A DNA stretch of 63,178 nt, taken from positions 1 through 63,178 of the forward strand of contig JANDJZ010001757.1 in assembly GCA_027943245.1 (NCBI GenBank). Direction: 5' to 3'. The notes beneath the pieces were generated by a model, which worked only from the letters and a program-made list of their open reading frames with translations, ran no database searches and was not told where the DNA came from. Within the stretch, counting starts at the first letter, position 1. Every line of letters starts with the position of its first letter. This document shows positions 1-7,099 of the stretch, piece by piece. A program made the translations under genes and the position numbers. The stretch is from Acanthamoeba sp. SK_2022b (taxonomy: Eukaryota; Discosea; Longamoebia; Acanthamoebidae).

Positions 1-356
1 TCTCTGAATTTCTGGATATGGTTATTTTGCCAACCAGATTCTCTACCGATGACCTGGAAACCACCGTTAACACAGCTCACGGCATCGTTAAAAAGGGTGT
101 ACCAATCAAGAAAATTTGCATGGTGTTTTCCGGCGCGGCTGAAAACGAAGCTGACTATATTGAAGCCCAAGAGTACCTGGCTAATACGCCATACTTTGTT
201 GTCGATAAGTACATTCCCCACAAGCCAGCTCTGAGCAAAGCTCAGGATAAAGGCTTAAGCCTCATTGAGTGCTCATACGTTGCGCCACGCAAAAAAGCAG
301 ACGACGTTATTCAGGGGATTATCAACCAGCTTGAGGCTCTGACTACTGCCGCGTAA
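1..356 (+). CDS. parA: ParA partition ATPase, C-terminal part (cut by the window edge)
   Basis: This is the C-terminal half of the ParA ATPase found complete at 47724-48392; the sequence is identical. The reading frame is open from the first bases, so the apparent start at base 18 is only an internal Met. The truncation is a contig-edge effect and not a biological break. The partner gene follows 44 bases downstream. Confidence 0.9.
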   Translation, partial: SEFLDMVILPTRFSTDDLETTVNTAHGIVKKGVPIKKICMVFSGAAENEADYIEAQEYLANTPYFVVDKYIPHKPALSKAQDKGLSLIECSYVAPRKKADDVIQGIINQLEALTTAA

Positions 357-371
357 TATATAATTATAGTT

Positions 372-387
372 TTATAGATTTATATAA
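372..387 (+). promoter_or_regulatory. AT-rich 16-mer TTATAGATTTATATAA between parA and its partner
   Basis: Exact copy of a 16-bp motif that also occurs at 5509, 37221, 43851 and 47619. Here it lies in the 43-base gap between parA and the small partner gene, where a centromere-like or autoregulatory site is expected. Binding by the partner protein is inferred. Confidence 0.6.
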
Positions 388-399
388 GAGAGGATACAC

Positions 400-648
400 A
401 TGGCCGCACCATCAAAACCACCAAAGAAGAACAGCAAAGGCGTACCGCCATCGATCGAACAACCGCAGGTTTTCGACCCGACTGAAACGCCAGCCAGAAC
501 CAAATCAGGTGGGGCACAAATGGCGTTTAACGTCGACCCTGAATTTAAACGCGAGTACAAAACGTTCGCCAGCTCAATGGATATGTCATTGAAAGAAGTG
601 CTGACAAAATCTTTTGAGTTACTCAAGGCTCAATACAACCAGAAGTAA
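400..648 (+). CDS. Small ParG/RHH-like partition partner
   Basis: An 82-residue protein directly downstream of parA. The first ~45 residues are rich in Pro, Lys, Ser and Thr and look disordered. The last ~38 residues (from MAFNVDPEFK) look like one ribbon-helix-helix unit, a beta strand followed by two helices. Size and layout match ParG-type partners of short type Ib ParA proteins, which bind centromere DNA through a RHH dimer and stimulate the ATPase with a mobile N-terminus. RBS AGAGAGG precedes the ATG. No sequence identity to a named ParG could be tested, so the role rests on position, size and fold. Confidence 0.7.
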   Translation: MAAPSKPPKKNSKGVPPSIEQPQVFDPTETPARTKSGGAQMAFNVDPEFKREYKTFASSMDMSLKEVLTKSFELLKAQYNQK

Positions 649-710
649 GAGAAGGTGACGGCCTCCAGCGCCAACTGTTGGCCGTAGCGACACAACAAGG
701 GGAATTTGTT

Positions 711-860
711 ATGTCCGAGCAACAATATACACGGTTACTGAAAACTCGTCTAACCGACCTCAAACGGCTGCAAGCTGGTCGCTTATTTGCCCTGCTATCC
801 ACCAGGCCAGCATGGGTACGTGAAGCAGTTCTGAAAGGCTTAATGCGCTCCAGCGTTTAA
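711..860 (+). CDS. Small basic hypothetical protein downstream of the par pair
   Basis: A 49-residue ORF chosen to start at 711 because AAGGGGA lies 7 bases upstream; an upstream in-frame Met at 678 has no such site. The protein is basic (many Arg/Lys and Leu), has no membrane segment, and belongs to no family I recognise. It is the third gene of the par transcription unit. Confidence 0.45.
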   Translation: MSEQQYTRLLKTRLTDLKRLQAGRLFALLSTRPAWVREAVLKGLMRSSV

Positions 861-875
861 ATTCAACCATAAAAA

Positions 876-893
876 AGGCCCCCGAAGGGGCCT
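876..893 (-). terminator. Rho-independent terminator
   Basis: AGGCCCC and GGGGCCT flank a 4-base loop, and a T-run follows on the minus strand (871-875). It ends minus-strand transcription from the small gene at 899-1021 and separates it from the par unit. Confidence 0.75.
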
Positions 894-898
894 AATCG

Positions 899-1021
899 CT
901 ACTTGCTGCTAATGTTTATCGTCACATTCAGAGCGTTATCAGTAATCTTCCAACCCTCTCCATGTGGCGTAAACAAAGCCCCAGTAACAACGATAAAAAT
1001 ACACATGTAGTATTTTTTCAT
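899..1021 (-). CDS. 40-residue peptide with hydrophobic N-terminus
   Basis: The start at 1021 has AAGGG 8 bases upstream; a longer in-frame version to 1081 lacks a ribosome site. Two Lys are followed by a hydrophobic stretch (about residues 4-17) and then a polar tail, so a short signal peptide or single membrane segment is likely. A terminator lies 6 bases after the stop. It could be a small secreted, superinfection or type I toxin-like peptide; no family is recognised. Confidence 0.45.
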   Translation of the reverse strand: MKKYYMCIFIVVTGALFTPHGEGWKITDNALNVTINISSK

Positions 1022-1412
1022 TGTGTGGCCCTTACAGGCCGTTTCACGGCATCCCCACCGACGAAAATGACGCGAGAGCAAGCACGCTGTTTGTGCCTGC
1101 GTGGTACGGCAAGTGGATAATCCTTTCCTGAAAGTCAGTGCCCGGGTGCGAATCGGCGGAAAGGCCCCAAGCCATATTACACGTCATACCCTTCATAATG
1201 AAGGAATAAAAAACGCTTTTATTACATAAGATTACACGTAAATAAGTTAAAAACCTTCATTTTGCATGAGCTAATGAGCTAAATTTTTTTATATGAATAG
1301 TGGACTATTCACCTCAGTTGGGTAAGAATGTAGTTGCTGTTTGTGCTTGCGTGGTTGTATTAGTACAACGACGTTATGCTGAAAGGACCGCGAATCCGAT
1401 CAGCACGAAAGG
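1022..1412. other. Gene-free stretch with a 20-bp direct repeat
   Basis: No convincing ORF. GCTGTTTGTGCCTGCGTGGT at 1086-1105 recurs with one change at 1336-1355, 250 bp apart. The stretch ends in a plus-strand terminator at 1413, so an untranslated plus-strand RNA may be made here. A weakly palindromic AT-rich part lies at 1240-1310. Confidence 0.4.
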
Positions 1413-1438
1413 ACCGTCCTCAATAGGACGGTTTTTTT
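1413..1438 (+). terminator. Rho-independent terminator overlapping the end of the XRE gene
   Basis: ACCGTCCT-CAAT-AGGACGGT followed by T7 on the plus strand. The last codons and the stop of the minus-strand regulator gene lie inside the hairpin. Confidence 0.75.
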
Positions 1439-1992
1439 GTTTCTTCACTCATTAAAAACCGTCCAAGACCTATTGATGACTCCAGATAATCTCGATTATC
1501 CATATCAGCGCCGTTATCGACCCAATTTCTATATGCTTCATCGCAACAATACATTACAGCAGTTGGAGTAACAGGGATGCCGCCCCCAAATGAGAATCCC
1601 ATTGAGCTAATGCTAACTCTTTCGAATGGCCTATTTCTCAATGCTTCAAACCCCTTGCTGTTGAAGTAACTCAGCATCAGAGGCAAAAGGTTATCCTCAT
1701 CCTGATCGATTGTTCCAGGGAAAAAGTAGTAACCACAGCGATTAAATTCGGGAATCAGTTTTTCTACCAACAACATGAAATTCATTGGACTAATATTAAG
1801 GGCAGAGCAAGCACCAAAAAGAGCATCAACCGTTAATACAGACTGCCCGTTCTCTATCTTTGTCCATGCGTTTGGTGTTTTTCCAGCCGCTTGAGCCAGC
1901 ACTCCTTGATGCACACCTCTTTCTAGCCTAAGTTCTTTTATGATCATTAGGTGAATTGTTGAAAAACATGAGTTTTTTGACAGTTCAGTCAT
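1420..1992 (-). CDS. XRE-family transcriptional regulator
   Basis: 190 residues. Residues ~18-75 form a helix-turn-helix of the Cro/CI (XRE) class: RLERGVHQGVLAQAAGK, then a WTKIENG turn. The remaining ~110 residues form a sensor or dimerisation part that I do not recognise. The start is well fixed by GAGGAGG upstream of ATG. The gene points away from the c4-icd-ant unit across an AT-rich 310-base region. It may regulate itself or that region; its target is unknown. Confidence 0.75.
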   Translation of the reverse strand: MTELSKNSCFSTIHLMIIKELRLERGVHQGVLAQAAGKTPNAWTKIENGQSVLTVDALFGACSALNISPMNFMLLVEKLIPEFNRCGYYFFPGTIDQDEDNLLPLMLSYFNSKGFEALRNRPFERVSISSMGFSFGGGIPVTPTAVMYCCDEAYRNWVDNGADMDNRDYLESSIGLGRFLMSEETKKPSY

Positions 1993-2300
1993 TTTTTACC
2001 TCCTCTGCATTAAATTCACTACCAATTTCCATTCTCAAAAGAAACCACATCCAATACAATGAAGTTCCCTACATTCAAATCATATCCAAAAAATTGGATG
2101 CAAAGCAACTTTTTTCAACAATAAATCACGTTAAGTTCCCAACGCTCACGTTAAAGTTCCTTATATTCACATGATATTCCCAAAATTCAGTATCAAACAA
2201 ATTTGATTGGTCAAATCATGCGCTTAATGAGCAGAAAATTCCGTTTTTCAAACCCACGCTATGTGGTTGTCTCTGTTAAAATCCCGCCGTATTGACATAA
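1993..2300. promoter_or_regulatory. AT-rich divergent promoter region, XRE gene / c4-icd-ant
   Basis: No gene. It holds the XRE promoter on the minus strand and the immunity-operon promoter on the plus strand. The likely plus-strand -10 is TAAAAT at 2277-2282; no good -35 is visible because a repressor-type palindrome (2253-2267) sits there. GTTAAGTTCC and GTTAAAGTTCC repeat near 2130-2160. Confidence 0.5.
2253..2267. promoter_or_regulatory. Putative CI operator at the c4-icd-ant promoter
   Basis: CCCACGCTATGTGGT matches 9 of 10 arm positions of the ACCAC-N5-GTGGT palindrome found next to the repressor gene. It lies 9 bases upstream of a TAAAAT -10 box, covering the -35 position, so binding would block transcription of the antirepressor operon. 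Confidence 0.6.
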
Positions 2301-2379
2301 ATGCGCCATTGGTGGACACTTTCCTAGCCGTAGCAAAATCTACGGTCGGGATTGGAACCCCGTAGACACAATGGCGCAT
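2301..2379 (+). ncRNA. c4: c4-like antisense RNA (immunity I type)
   Basis: A 10-bp closing stem (2301-2310 with 2370-2379) encloses a second hairpin, CCGTAG-CAAAAT-CTACGG (2328-2345), and two exposed segments. Segment 2348-2373 is complementary to 2470-2493 (TTGGAAC and GACACAATG match exactly). Segment 2307-2316 is complementary, with one bulge, to 2504-2513. This is the plan of P1/P7/P22 c4 and P4 CI RNA: an RNA cut from the leader of the operon that pairs with a downstream target and shuts off icd and ant translation. A terminator follows directly. Confidence 0.85.
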
Positions 2380-2399
2380 ACCGCGTTAGCGGTTTTTTT
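2380..2399 (+). terminator. Terminator directly after the c4-like RNA
   Basis: ACCGC-GTTA-GCGGT plus T7. In c4 systems target pairing causes early termination; this hairpin probably ends the short RNA in lysogens. Confidence 0.75.
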
Positions 2400-2552
2400 A
2401 TGCGTAAAGCACTGCTACACCCAAATTATGGTGGGGCGTGCGGGGGAGTCGTAAGACTCGCCGGTTCGTCATTGTGTCCGGTAGTTCCAACCCTGCACGT
2501 CTCACCACCCAATGATTGGAACCTGACGGTGGTGAGTATCCTTAACCTTTAA
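2400..2552 (+). CDS. Ash-like leader ORF, target of the c4-like RNA
   Basis: A 50-codon ORF starting at the ATG just after the c4 terminator; the frame is open back to 2352. Its sequence (MRKALLHPNYGG, then VVPTLHVSPPNDWN) resembles the short phage Ash family found before icd-like genes. The c4 complementary segments (2470-2513) lie inside it, and a 9-bp inverted repeat CTCACCACC/GGTGGTGAG flanks its end. It takes the place of P1 orfX, whose translation is coupled to icd. Confidence 0.6.
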   Translation: MRKALLHPNYGGACGGVVRLAGSSLCPVVPTLHVSPPNDWNLTVVSILNL

Positions 2553-2565
2553 GGGAATCATCACA

Positions 2566-2757
2566 ATGACAAACCTACCCCATGACTATTACGTCAACCT
2601 CGTAAAGATCCTTCTCAAGAAAGCCTCATACGCCGATAAATTCCGCCTGGCTGAAATCATCGAGCGCGAAGCTATGCGCATCGCCAGCAACGATAACGCT
2701 GTTTCTGTCGCAAAAATCTCCCTCGTAACCAAAGTAGTTATGGGAGGTGCAAAATGA
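2566..2757 (+). CDS. icd: Icd-like host cell-division inhibitor
   Basis: 63 residues between the c4 target and the antirepressor gene, the fixed position of P1 icd. The ATG follows AAGGG by 9 bases. The protein is mostly helical and charged (KILLKKASYADKFRLAEIIE). P1 Icd blocks host division when immunity is lost; the same role is inferred from size and place. It overlaps ant by 4 bases (ATGA), so the two are translationally coupled. Confidence 0.75.
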   Translation: MTNLPHDYYVNLVKILLKKASYADKFRLAEIIEREAMRIASNDNAVSVAKISLVTKVVMGGAK

Positions 2758-3896
2758 AAACGCTTCCGACCGTTAACACCCTACAGCCTATCCTGCATAA
2801 CCAGCTCCCCGTTATCACCACGGAGCTGCTTGCCAAACTATATGGCTGTAGCGTCGAATGTCTTCACAGAAATCACCACCGTAATAAGTCCCGGTTTACA
2901 GAAGGAAAACATTTCATAGTTGTAAAAGGTACAGATCTCCAAAGTTTGAAAATCTCTTTAAGAGATTTTCAAACCATCGCGAATAACGTTAGAAAGCTCA
3001 TCCTCTGGACCGAACGCGGGGCTGCACGTCACGCTAAAATGCTCGAAACCGATCAGGCATGGGATGTATTCGAACGGCTGGAAGACTGCTACTTCAACCA
3101 GAACGCGCAAACGGCCGCGACCGTAACCGTCTCACCAAACAATGCTCGTGAGGTTGTCGATACGCTCAACGCTAAACCAATGTATTACGTTAAGGTGTGC
3201 AACAACGAGCCACTCACAACCTCAGCCGATGTTGCCCAAGCATTCAGCACCACAAACAATTCCATCGTTATGGCCATCGATGCGTTACGCATTCCTCGCA
3301 CGGCTGCGGCGCGTCACTTCTTTAAAGAACAACGACCGCTGGAAGGAAGCGACCGCGAAATAACAATCTATCGCATGACAAAAGACGGATTTACCTTGCT
3401 CATGGAAAGTATCGACGGTCCAGGCGTGAAGGATATCAAGCTGGCCTACATTGAAGCCTTTAACGCTATCAGCAGCGTGTTAAAGGCAGAATACGAGCGA
3501 ATGCTATACAACCGACTGTATCAGGAAACAAAGATTATCCGAACGGCAACAGAACATCATCGGCTATTAACGGAACCAAACTACCGCAAGACACTAATCA
3601 AAGAGTTTGACAAGGCGACGGAGAAAACTAAAGCGGCACTAAATCTACCAACAATGACTAAAGATGATGTGATATCAGCCTTACTTCTTGATCTGCTCAG
3701 AAACGCCAGAGCACTTATCAGTTTTGACGAAAACCTGAATCCTCAGCTCAAGCTACTACCACCGACAGGCAAAGTAATCGACCAGGCTGATCACAACAGC
3801 ATACTCAGCGTACTGGATGCAAACCTGCCAGCCAGGACACTACAGGATCTGATAAAAACATGTGCTGATAAGCTGGCACAGAAAAGCAGACCATAA
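2754..3896 (+). CDS. ant: Phage antirepressor (Ant-like)
   Basis: 380 residues. The N-terminal ~110 residues form an ORF6N-like domain (VITTELLAKLYGCS, then FTEGKHFIVVKG, then LILWTERGAARHAKML); this domain is common in phage antirepressors. A second DNA- or protein-binding part lies at ~140-240 and a helical tail follows. Last gene of the c4-icd-ant operon, with a terminator 5 bases after the stop. It would neutralise the CI-like repressor when c4 silencing fails, which matters because that repressor seems unable to self-cleave. Confidence 0.85.
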   Translation: MKTLPTVNTLQPILHNQLPVITTELLAKLYGCSVECLHRNHHRNKSRFTEGKHFIVVKGTDLQSLKISLRDFQTIANNVRKLILWTERGAARHAKMLETDQAWDVFERLEDCYFNQNAQTAATVTVSPNNAREVVDTLNAKPMYYVKVCNNEPLTTSADVAQAFSTTNNSIVMAIDALRIPRTAAARHFFKEQRPLEGSDREITIYRMTKDGFTLLMESIDGPGVKDIKLAYIEAFNAISSVLKAEYERMLYNRLYQETKIIRTATEHHRLLTEPNYRKTLIKEFDKATEKTKAALNLPTMTKDDVISALLLDLLRNARALISFDENLNPQLKLLPPTGKVIDQADHNSILSVLDANLPARTLQDLIKTCADKLAQKSRP

Positions 3897-3900
3897 CTAC

Positions 3901-3918
3901 AAGGGGCTACGGCCCCTT
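3901..3918 (+). terminator. Terminator of the icd-ant operon
   Basis: AAGGGGC-TACG-GCCCCTT followed by ACTCTTTTCTC on the plus strand, directly after the ant stop codon. Confidence 0.7.
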
Positions 3919-4092
3919 ACTCTTTTCTCTCTTATCAACACCAGAGACTTTCTGAAAATCCTTTCGAATAGCGTCAGCGTCACGCACCAAGCCCATACTG
4001 GAACGTGTCGCCATATGACGAAAATGATCAACTGCCGGAAACAAAGAAATAATGGACCCAATAGCTTGCAGCAAACTCGCTTTTCTACGCAT
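3907..4092 (-). CDS. Small basic hypothetical protein, convergent to ant
   Basis: 61 residues from ATG at 4092 (or 4095), preceded by GGTGGA. The first ~20 residues include a hydrophobic run (LLQAIGSIISLFPAV) after MRRK, so membrane association is possible; the rest is basic. No family recognised. It ends inside the ant terminator. Confidence 0.45.
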   Translation of the reverse strand: MRRKASLLQAIGSIISLFPAVDHFRHMATRSSMGLVRDADAIRKDFQKVSGVDKREKSKGP

Positions 4093-4632
4093 CATAATTC
4101 CACCATAACCGATAACCACCCTTCAGACACACCCCCCCCTCCCCCCATACAGGGTGCCCTTTACCGGAGTTCCGGCCCCTTCTCAAAAGCATCAAAAAAA
4201 GCTCGAGATCGAGTACCGGAACTCATGCCACCAGATAGCTCCACATCGTTTCCAATGCTTCGCTGCCGTGTGCGCCCTGTGGCCCACAATCATGCCATTG
4301 GTCGTCTGATATACCTTCTTCTGCTCATTGAGCACAGGCGAGTTGTCGCACTCCTGCCTTTCTCAGACTCGACTTAGTTTAGATCGCTGTTCCTGGCTTG
4401 CGTCAGCACACTTTCCCCTTGTACGCATACCCGCGCGCCACTTCGCCCAAAAACACCGAACCCAACGAAGTAGCAAAGACAACGACGCGAGCGTGAGTCT
4501 GAAACGTGCACCAGTAAAAAAGGGGTTGCAGGCGCAAAAAGATTTGATTATCTTTAGACGCAAGAAAGCCGCCCCAATCAAGAGGTGTCTTTTTAAATCC
4601 AGCCTACCAAGCAAGATTTAAATTTCAGACTG
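4093..4632. other. 540 bases without a confident gene
   Basis: Contains a poly-C tract (4131-4146) that differs in length between the two copies, a 9-bp inverted repeat GAGTTCCGG (near 4165) / CCGGAACTC (near 4220), and a plus-strand ORF 4328-4621 of 97 codons that stops 11 bases before a terminator. The ORF has no good ribosome site and a low-complexity basic C-terminus; it may be coding or the end of an untranslated RNA. Confidence 0.35.
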
Positions 4633-4657
4633 AAAACCGCCCGGCAAGGCGGTTTTT
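4633..4657 (+). terminator. Rho-independent terminator
   Basis: AAAACCGCC-CGGCAA-GGCGGTTTT, T-rich on both strands, so it can work for plus-strand RNA from 4.1-4.6 kb and for the minus-strand regulator gene ending at 4706. Confidence 0.75.
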
Positions 4658-4705
4658 GTCTTTCTGGCGCTTACATTACACCACCAGAAAACGATCCGTA
4701 AAGGA

Positions 4706-4978
4706 TCATTTGATCCCTTGTTCCAATTCTGACGACACTTTAACCTTTTCCCATACAAGGGTTTGCAGCCTTAACAGAATCGCGTCTTTATCAAGGCGTG
4801 AAAGATCCTTAACCATATCGTCAAATGACAGAACGCGAATGGCCATCTCAATGACCCTCGGCGGCTCCCCCTTCTCATATCGCTTATATGTAGCCAACGA
4901 TATCCCAAATTCTTCGGCGGCTCGCTCCTGCGTCCAGTTCATCCCACGACGCCATAATTTCAATTCATAACCCGTCAT
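4706..4978 (-). CDS. Small XRE-family regulator
   Basis: 90 residues from ATG 4978, which has GAGGAGG 5 bases upstream; the in-frame Met at 5011 lies inside the operator. Residues ~5-45 form an HTH (LKLWRRGMNWTQERAAEEFG, then LATYKRYEKGE), typical of phage Cro-like or plasmid regulators. A 21-bp perfect palindrome lies upstream, so autoregulation is likely. Confidence 0.75.
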   Translation of the reverse strand: MTGYELKLWRRGMNWTQERAAEEFGISLATYKRYEKGEPPRVIEMAIRVLSFDDMVKDLSRLDKDAILLRLQTLVWEKVKVSSELEQGIK

Positions 4979-5009
4979 AGCATCCTCCTCGCACAATATT
5001 AACACTCGC

Positions 5010-5030
5010 AAAGTGTCAAAATGACACTTT
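5010..5030. promoter_or_regulatory. Palindromic operator upstream of the XRE gene
   Basis: AAAGTGTC-AAAAT-GACACTTT, perfect 8-bp arms. It sits where the regulator's promoter must be. The half TCAAAATGACACTTT recurs at about 43920. Confidence 0.65.
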
Positions 5031-5041
5031 ACGCATTGTGT

Positions 5042-5422
5042 TTACTTAACGAGGAATAAAAATGATTTATTGTTCGGCGGTGTAATCGGGGCTGGCTCGC
5101 TTTTGCTCATGCGATCAGTGTACCAGGCCAGCTCCTTGTCAAAGTAAGCCTGATTAAAATAGGCCATGAATGTAGTTTCAAATCCATAACGACCGCTAAT
5201 ACGCAGCATCTGATTGCCGTTCTCTGTTTCCAGATATACCTGGGCACGTTCCTGATTCTCCTTCAGCCAGGTTAAAGCCTCATCGCACGAGGACACACGA
5301 TACTCATCATCGTAGCCGTCATCGATGCGGCTTGAAGAAGAACGGCAAATCACGCCAACAGAACCAGCCAGGATAGTTTGAATTTTAAGGAAAGCGTTTT
5401 TGCGGATTTTAATCATGCTCAT
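5042..5422 (-). CDS. Hypothetical protein expressed from a repeated promoter-leader
   Basis: 126 residues; the start at 5422 has GGAGA 7 bases upstream. The N-terminus (KIRKNAFLKIQTILAGSVGVIC) looks like a signal peptide or membrane anchor; the rest is acidic and aromatic. Family unknown. Its upstream 108 bases are a diverged copy of the cassette that precedes the genes at 36866 and 42698. Confidence 0.6.
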   Translation of the reverse strand: MSMIKIRKNAFLKIQTILAGSVGVICRSSSSRIDDGYDDEYRVSSCDEALTWLKENQERAQVYLETENGNQMLRISGRYGFETTFMAYFNQAYFDKELAWYTDRMSKSEPAPITPPNNKSFLFLVK

Positions 5423-5427
5423 CGGGT

Positions 5428-5535
5428 TATCTCCGGTTTAACCAGGGCGGGTATCGCTCGGTTTCGGGTATAACACTAGGAAATATTGTCCCACCTGTAA
5501 AGCACTTTTTATATAAATCTATAATTATATAATTC
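5428..5535 (-). repeat. Promoter-leader cassette, copy 1 (diverged)
   Basis: About 108 bp shared with 37132-37243 and 43762-43873, with a few mismatches here. Read on the minus strand: the AT-rich 16-mer, TTTACA, a 17-base spacer, TAGTGT (TAnnnT), a GC-rich leader with GGTTAAACC, GGAGA, then the ATG of the 126-residue gene. Confidence 0.7.
5509..5524 (-). promoter_or_regulatory. AT-rich 16-mer (exact copy)
   Basis: Reverse complement of TTATAGATTTATATAA, just upstream of the TTTACA -35-like box of the cassette. Confidence 0.6.
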
Positions 5536-5549
5536 CATGAGCACAAAAA

Positions 5550-5570
5550 AGCCCCTTTGCAACAGGGGCT
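5550..5570 (-). terminator. Terminator after the toxin-antitoxin operon
   Basis: AGCCCCT-TTGCAAC-AGGGGCT with T6 on the minus strand, 16 bases after the antitoxin stop. Confidence 0.75.
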
Positions 5571-5585
5571 TATCATTCGTTCTGA

Positions 5586-5885
5586 TCAGATGTTAAACGC
5601 TATTCGTTTTCCTGTGGGAAGCTCAACATCCAGGCTTAATTTGCCTCCCATAGCTTCAACGTAACGCTTTAATGTCGCCAGCTTTAAATCATTTCCGCGC
5701 TGCTCCAGCTTTGTTACTGCTGGCTGGCTTATACCCATCGCCTCAGCAACCTGCTTTTGTGATAACTGGAGTTCTTCACGCATCATCTGCAAGCCGACCT
5801 CAAGAATCATCTCATCTGCCATTTCTTTAATTCGCGCCTGGCTTTCCGGTGAACGGCTGGCAATCACCTCATCTAATGTTCTCAT
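5586..5885 (-). CDS. HigA-type antitoxin (XRE)
   Basis: 99 residues. HTH at ~38-75 (LSQKQVAEAMGISQPAVTKLEQRG), then a short beta-rich tail (KLSLDVELPTGKRI). Second gene of a toxin-first pair; its start coincides with the end of the toxin gene, so translation is coupled. It should neutralise the toxin and repress the operon through the repeats at 6243-6286. The pair would stabilise the plasmid prophage. Confidence 0.85.
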   Translation of the reverse strand: MRTLDEVIASRSPESQARIKEMADEMILEVGLQMMREELQLSQKQVAEAMGISQPAVTKLEQRGNDLKLATLKRYVEAMGGKLSLDVELPTGKRIAFNI

Positions 5886-6238
5886 TACTTGCTCTCCAGT
5901 GTGTTCAGATGTGCTGCAAACTCATCCTCAGCTATACGCACCAGTTTTTTATAAAACCGCTTATCGTTACTTTTGTCTCCTGCACAAAGAACGATAGCCC
6001 GGCGAATCGGATCGAACGCATAAAAGGCTCTTATCGGACGGCCAGAAAACTGAACGCGAAGCTCTTTCATATTTTTGTACCGAGAACCTTTTACGGTATC
6101 GGCATATGGCCTGGGTAACTCAGGTCCGTAAACCTGTAGCTTTTTCAAATCAGCCAAAACCTTTTCCTGAAGAGCGTCTTCTTGCTCATTTAGCCAGCCG
6201 TCAAATCGCTGGCTAAAAAGTACCGTCCACATGCTCAA
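5885..6238 (-). CDS. RelE/HigB-type toxin of a type II toxin-antitoxin pair
   Basis: 117 residues, the usual length for phage-derived RelE/HigB proteins (mRNA interferase fold). Basic strand and helix pattern with a conserved Arg-rich centre and a C-terminal helix. Lies first in the operon, with the XRE antitoxin second, as in higBA. The frame is intact in both copies. Likely function: plasmid addiction. Activity not demonstrable from sequence. Confidence 0.85.
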   Translation of the reverse strand: MSMWTVLFSQRFDGWLNEQEDALQEKVLADLKKLQVYGPELPRPYADTVKGSRYKNMKELRVQFSGRPIRAFYAFDPIRRAIVLCAGDKSNDKRFYKKLVRIAEDEFAAHLNTLESK

Positions 6239-6242
6239 TCCT

Positions 6243-6286
6243 ATAACCTGTAGTTTATATCACTAACTATATAACCTGTGAGTTAT
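6243..6286 (-). promoter_or_regulatory. Two near-identical operator repeats of the toxin-antitoxin operon
   Basis: ATAAC-CTGTAG-TTTAT (6243-6258) and ATAAC-CTGTGA-GTTAT (6271-6286), 28 bases apart and just upstream of the toxin start. Inverted repeats of this kind are normal autoregulatory sites of the antitoxin. Confidence 0.65.
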
Positions 6287-6476
6287 AATTTCAAGAAAAA
6301 CGGGGCCATTTAACATAATGGACGTTATCGGCACCACCGGATCACCGTTCATTGTCGGATCTAAAAAATCCGCTCAAAAGATCATGTTTTCCTGGGCGTT
6401 TTCCACCGTTTTTTATGTTGCTTATTTGTTAATGAAATCTCGTTTTCAGTTTCGCCTCATTTTCGACGCGAAAGCC
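6287..6476. other. 190-base gap, nothing recognised
   Basis: No ORF or strong hairpin. The T-rich part near 6400-6440 may hold termination for the gene ending at 6477. Confidence 0.3.
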
Positions 6477-6740
6477 CTATTTTTGTGACTTTACTCCTGG
6501 CATATGGACTTCCCAGCGACGAATCCCCATAGCTGCGCAAAAATCAGCCACATAATTCAATCCCGCCCATTCGCGGATACCACCACGGGCTTTTTCAATG
6601 AAAACGGCAATCCCTTTTTTATTGAGAGCAAAAAGCCGCCAGCTTTTTGTCACTTCGTCCTGGGTAGCCACAACACAAGTGAAAGCTCCCATGCGATACA
6701 GGTCCAAGAACTCTTTGCGTGTTTTGCGTACAAGTTCCAT
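6477..6740 (-). CDS. Hypothetical plasmid protein
   Basis: 87 residues from ATG 6740, with GAGG 6 bases upstream; in-frame upstream codons (TTG 6767, ATG 6752) are less well placed. Alternating strands and helices with aromatic residues (WRLFALNKKGIAVFIEKARGG); not recognised. Coupled to the HTH gene upstream, so probably a plasmid maintenance pair. Confidence 0.6.
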   Translation of the reverse strand: MELVRKTRKEFLDLYRMGAFTCVVATQDEVTKSWRLFALNKKGIAVFIEKARGGIREWAGLNYVADFCAAMGIRRWEVHMPGVKSQK

Positions 6741-6763
6741 AACAAACCTCATATTTGCATGTT

Positions 6764-7051
6764 TCAAACATCTGTTTTGTTATCAATGAAGATTAACCCT
6801 AACCCAGCGAAGTAACACAGCAGCGCCCAGGCTGCATACGGAATGCTGGATCTGGATGTGGACTCCTTTAACATCTGCCAGTTGCGAACATTGCGACTAT
6901 CTTTTAAGCCTAGTTTTTTGGCCAACTGCGAGCCGCTCATTCCAGTCAGGCCAATGACTGCCCGAACTTCTCCACATGTAGGAGATTCCCATTCATCCGC
7001 TTTTTTTAAACAAGCCGGATTCAACATTTTTAAAACAGTATCTTTATCCAT
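6764..7051 (-). CDS. Small HTH DNA-binding protein (plasmid type)
   Basis: 95 residues from ATG 7051 with GGAG 6 bases upstream (open to 7063). The pattern WESPTCGEVRAVIGLTGMSGSQLAKKLGL, RNVRNWQM and IPYAAWALL is the layout of small plasmid-borne HTH regulators in which a proline-rich lead-in precedes the HTH and a PYAAW helix follows. A 7-bp palindrome upstream is the probable operator. Confidence 0.65.
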   Translation of the reverse strand: MDKDTVLKMLNPACLKKADEWESPTCGEVRAVIGLTGMSGSQLAKKLGLKDSRNVRNWQMLKESTSRSSIPYAAWALLCYFAGLGLIFIDNKTDV

Positions 7052-7081
7052 AACCATCTCCATTTATTATATCTACGATGG

Positions 7082-7098
7082 TAGGAAATCTTTTCCTA
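7082..7098. promoter_or_regulatory. Operator-like palindrome upstream of the plasmid HTH gene
   Basis: TAGGAAA-TCT-TTTCCTA, perfect arms; the half ATAGGAAAT recurs near 7151. Placed 30 bases from the HTH start. Confidence 0.55.
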
Positions 7099-7099
7099 T

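Noticed and set aside
4363..4614. Opposing frames of 83 and 97 codons
   Set aside because: They overlap on opposite strands without start signals; kept only as part of the gene-free region.
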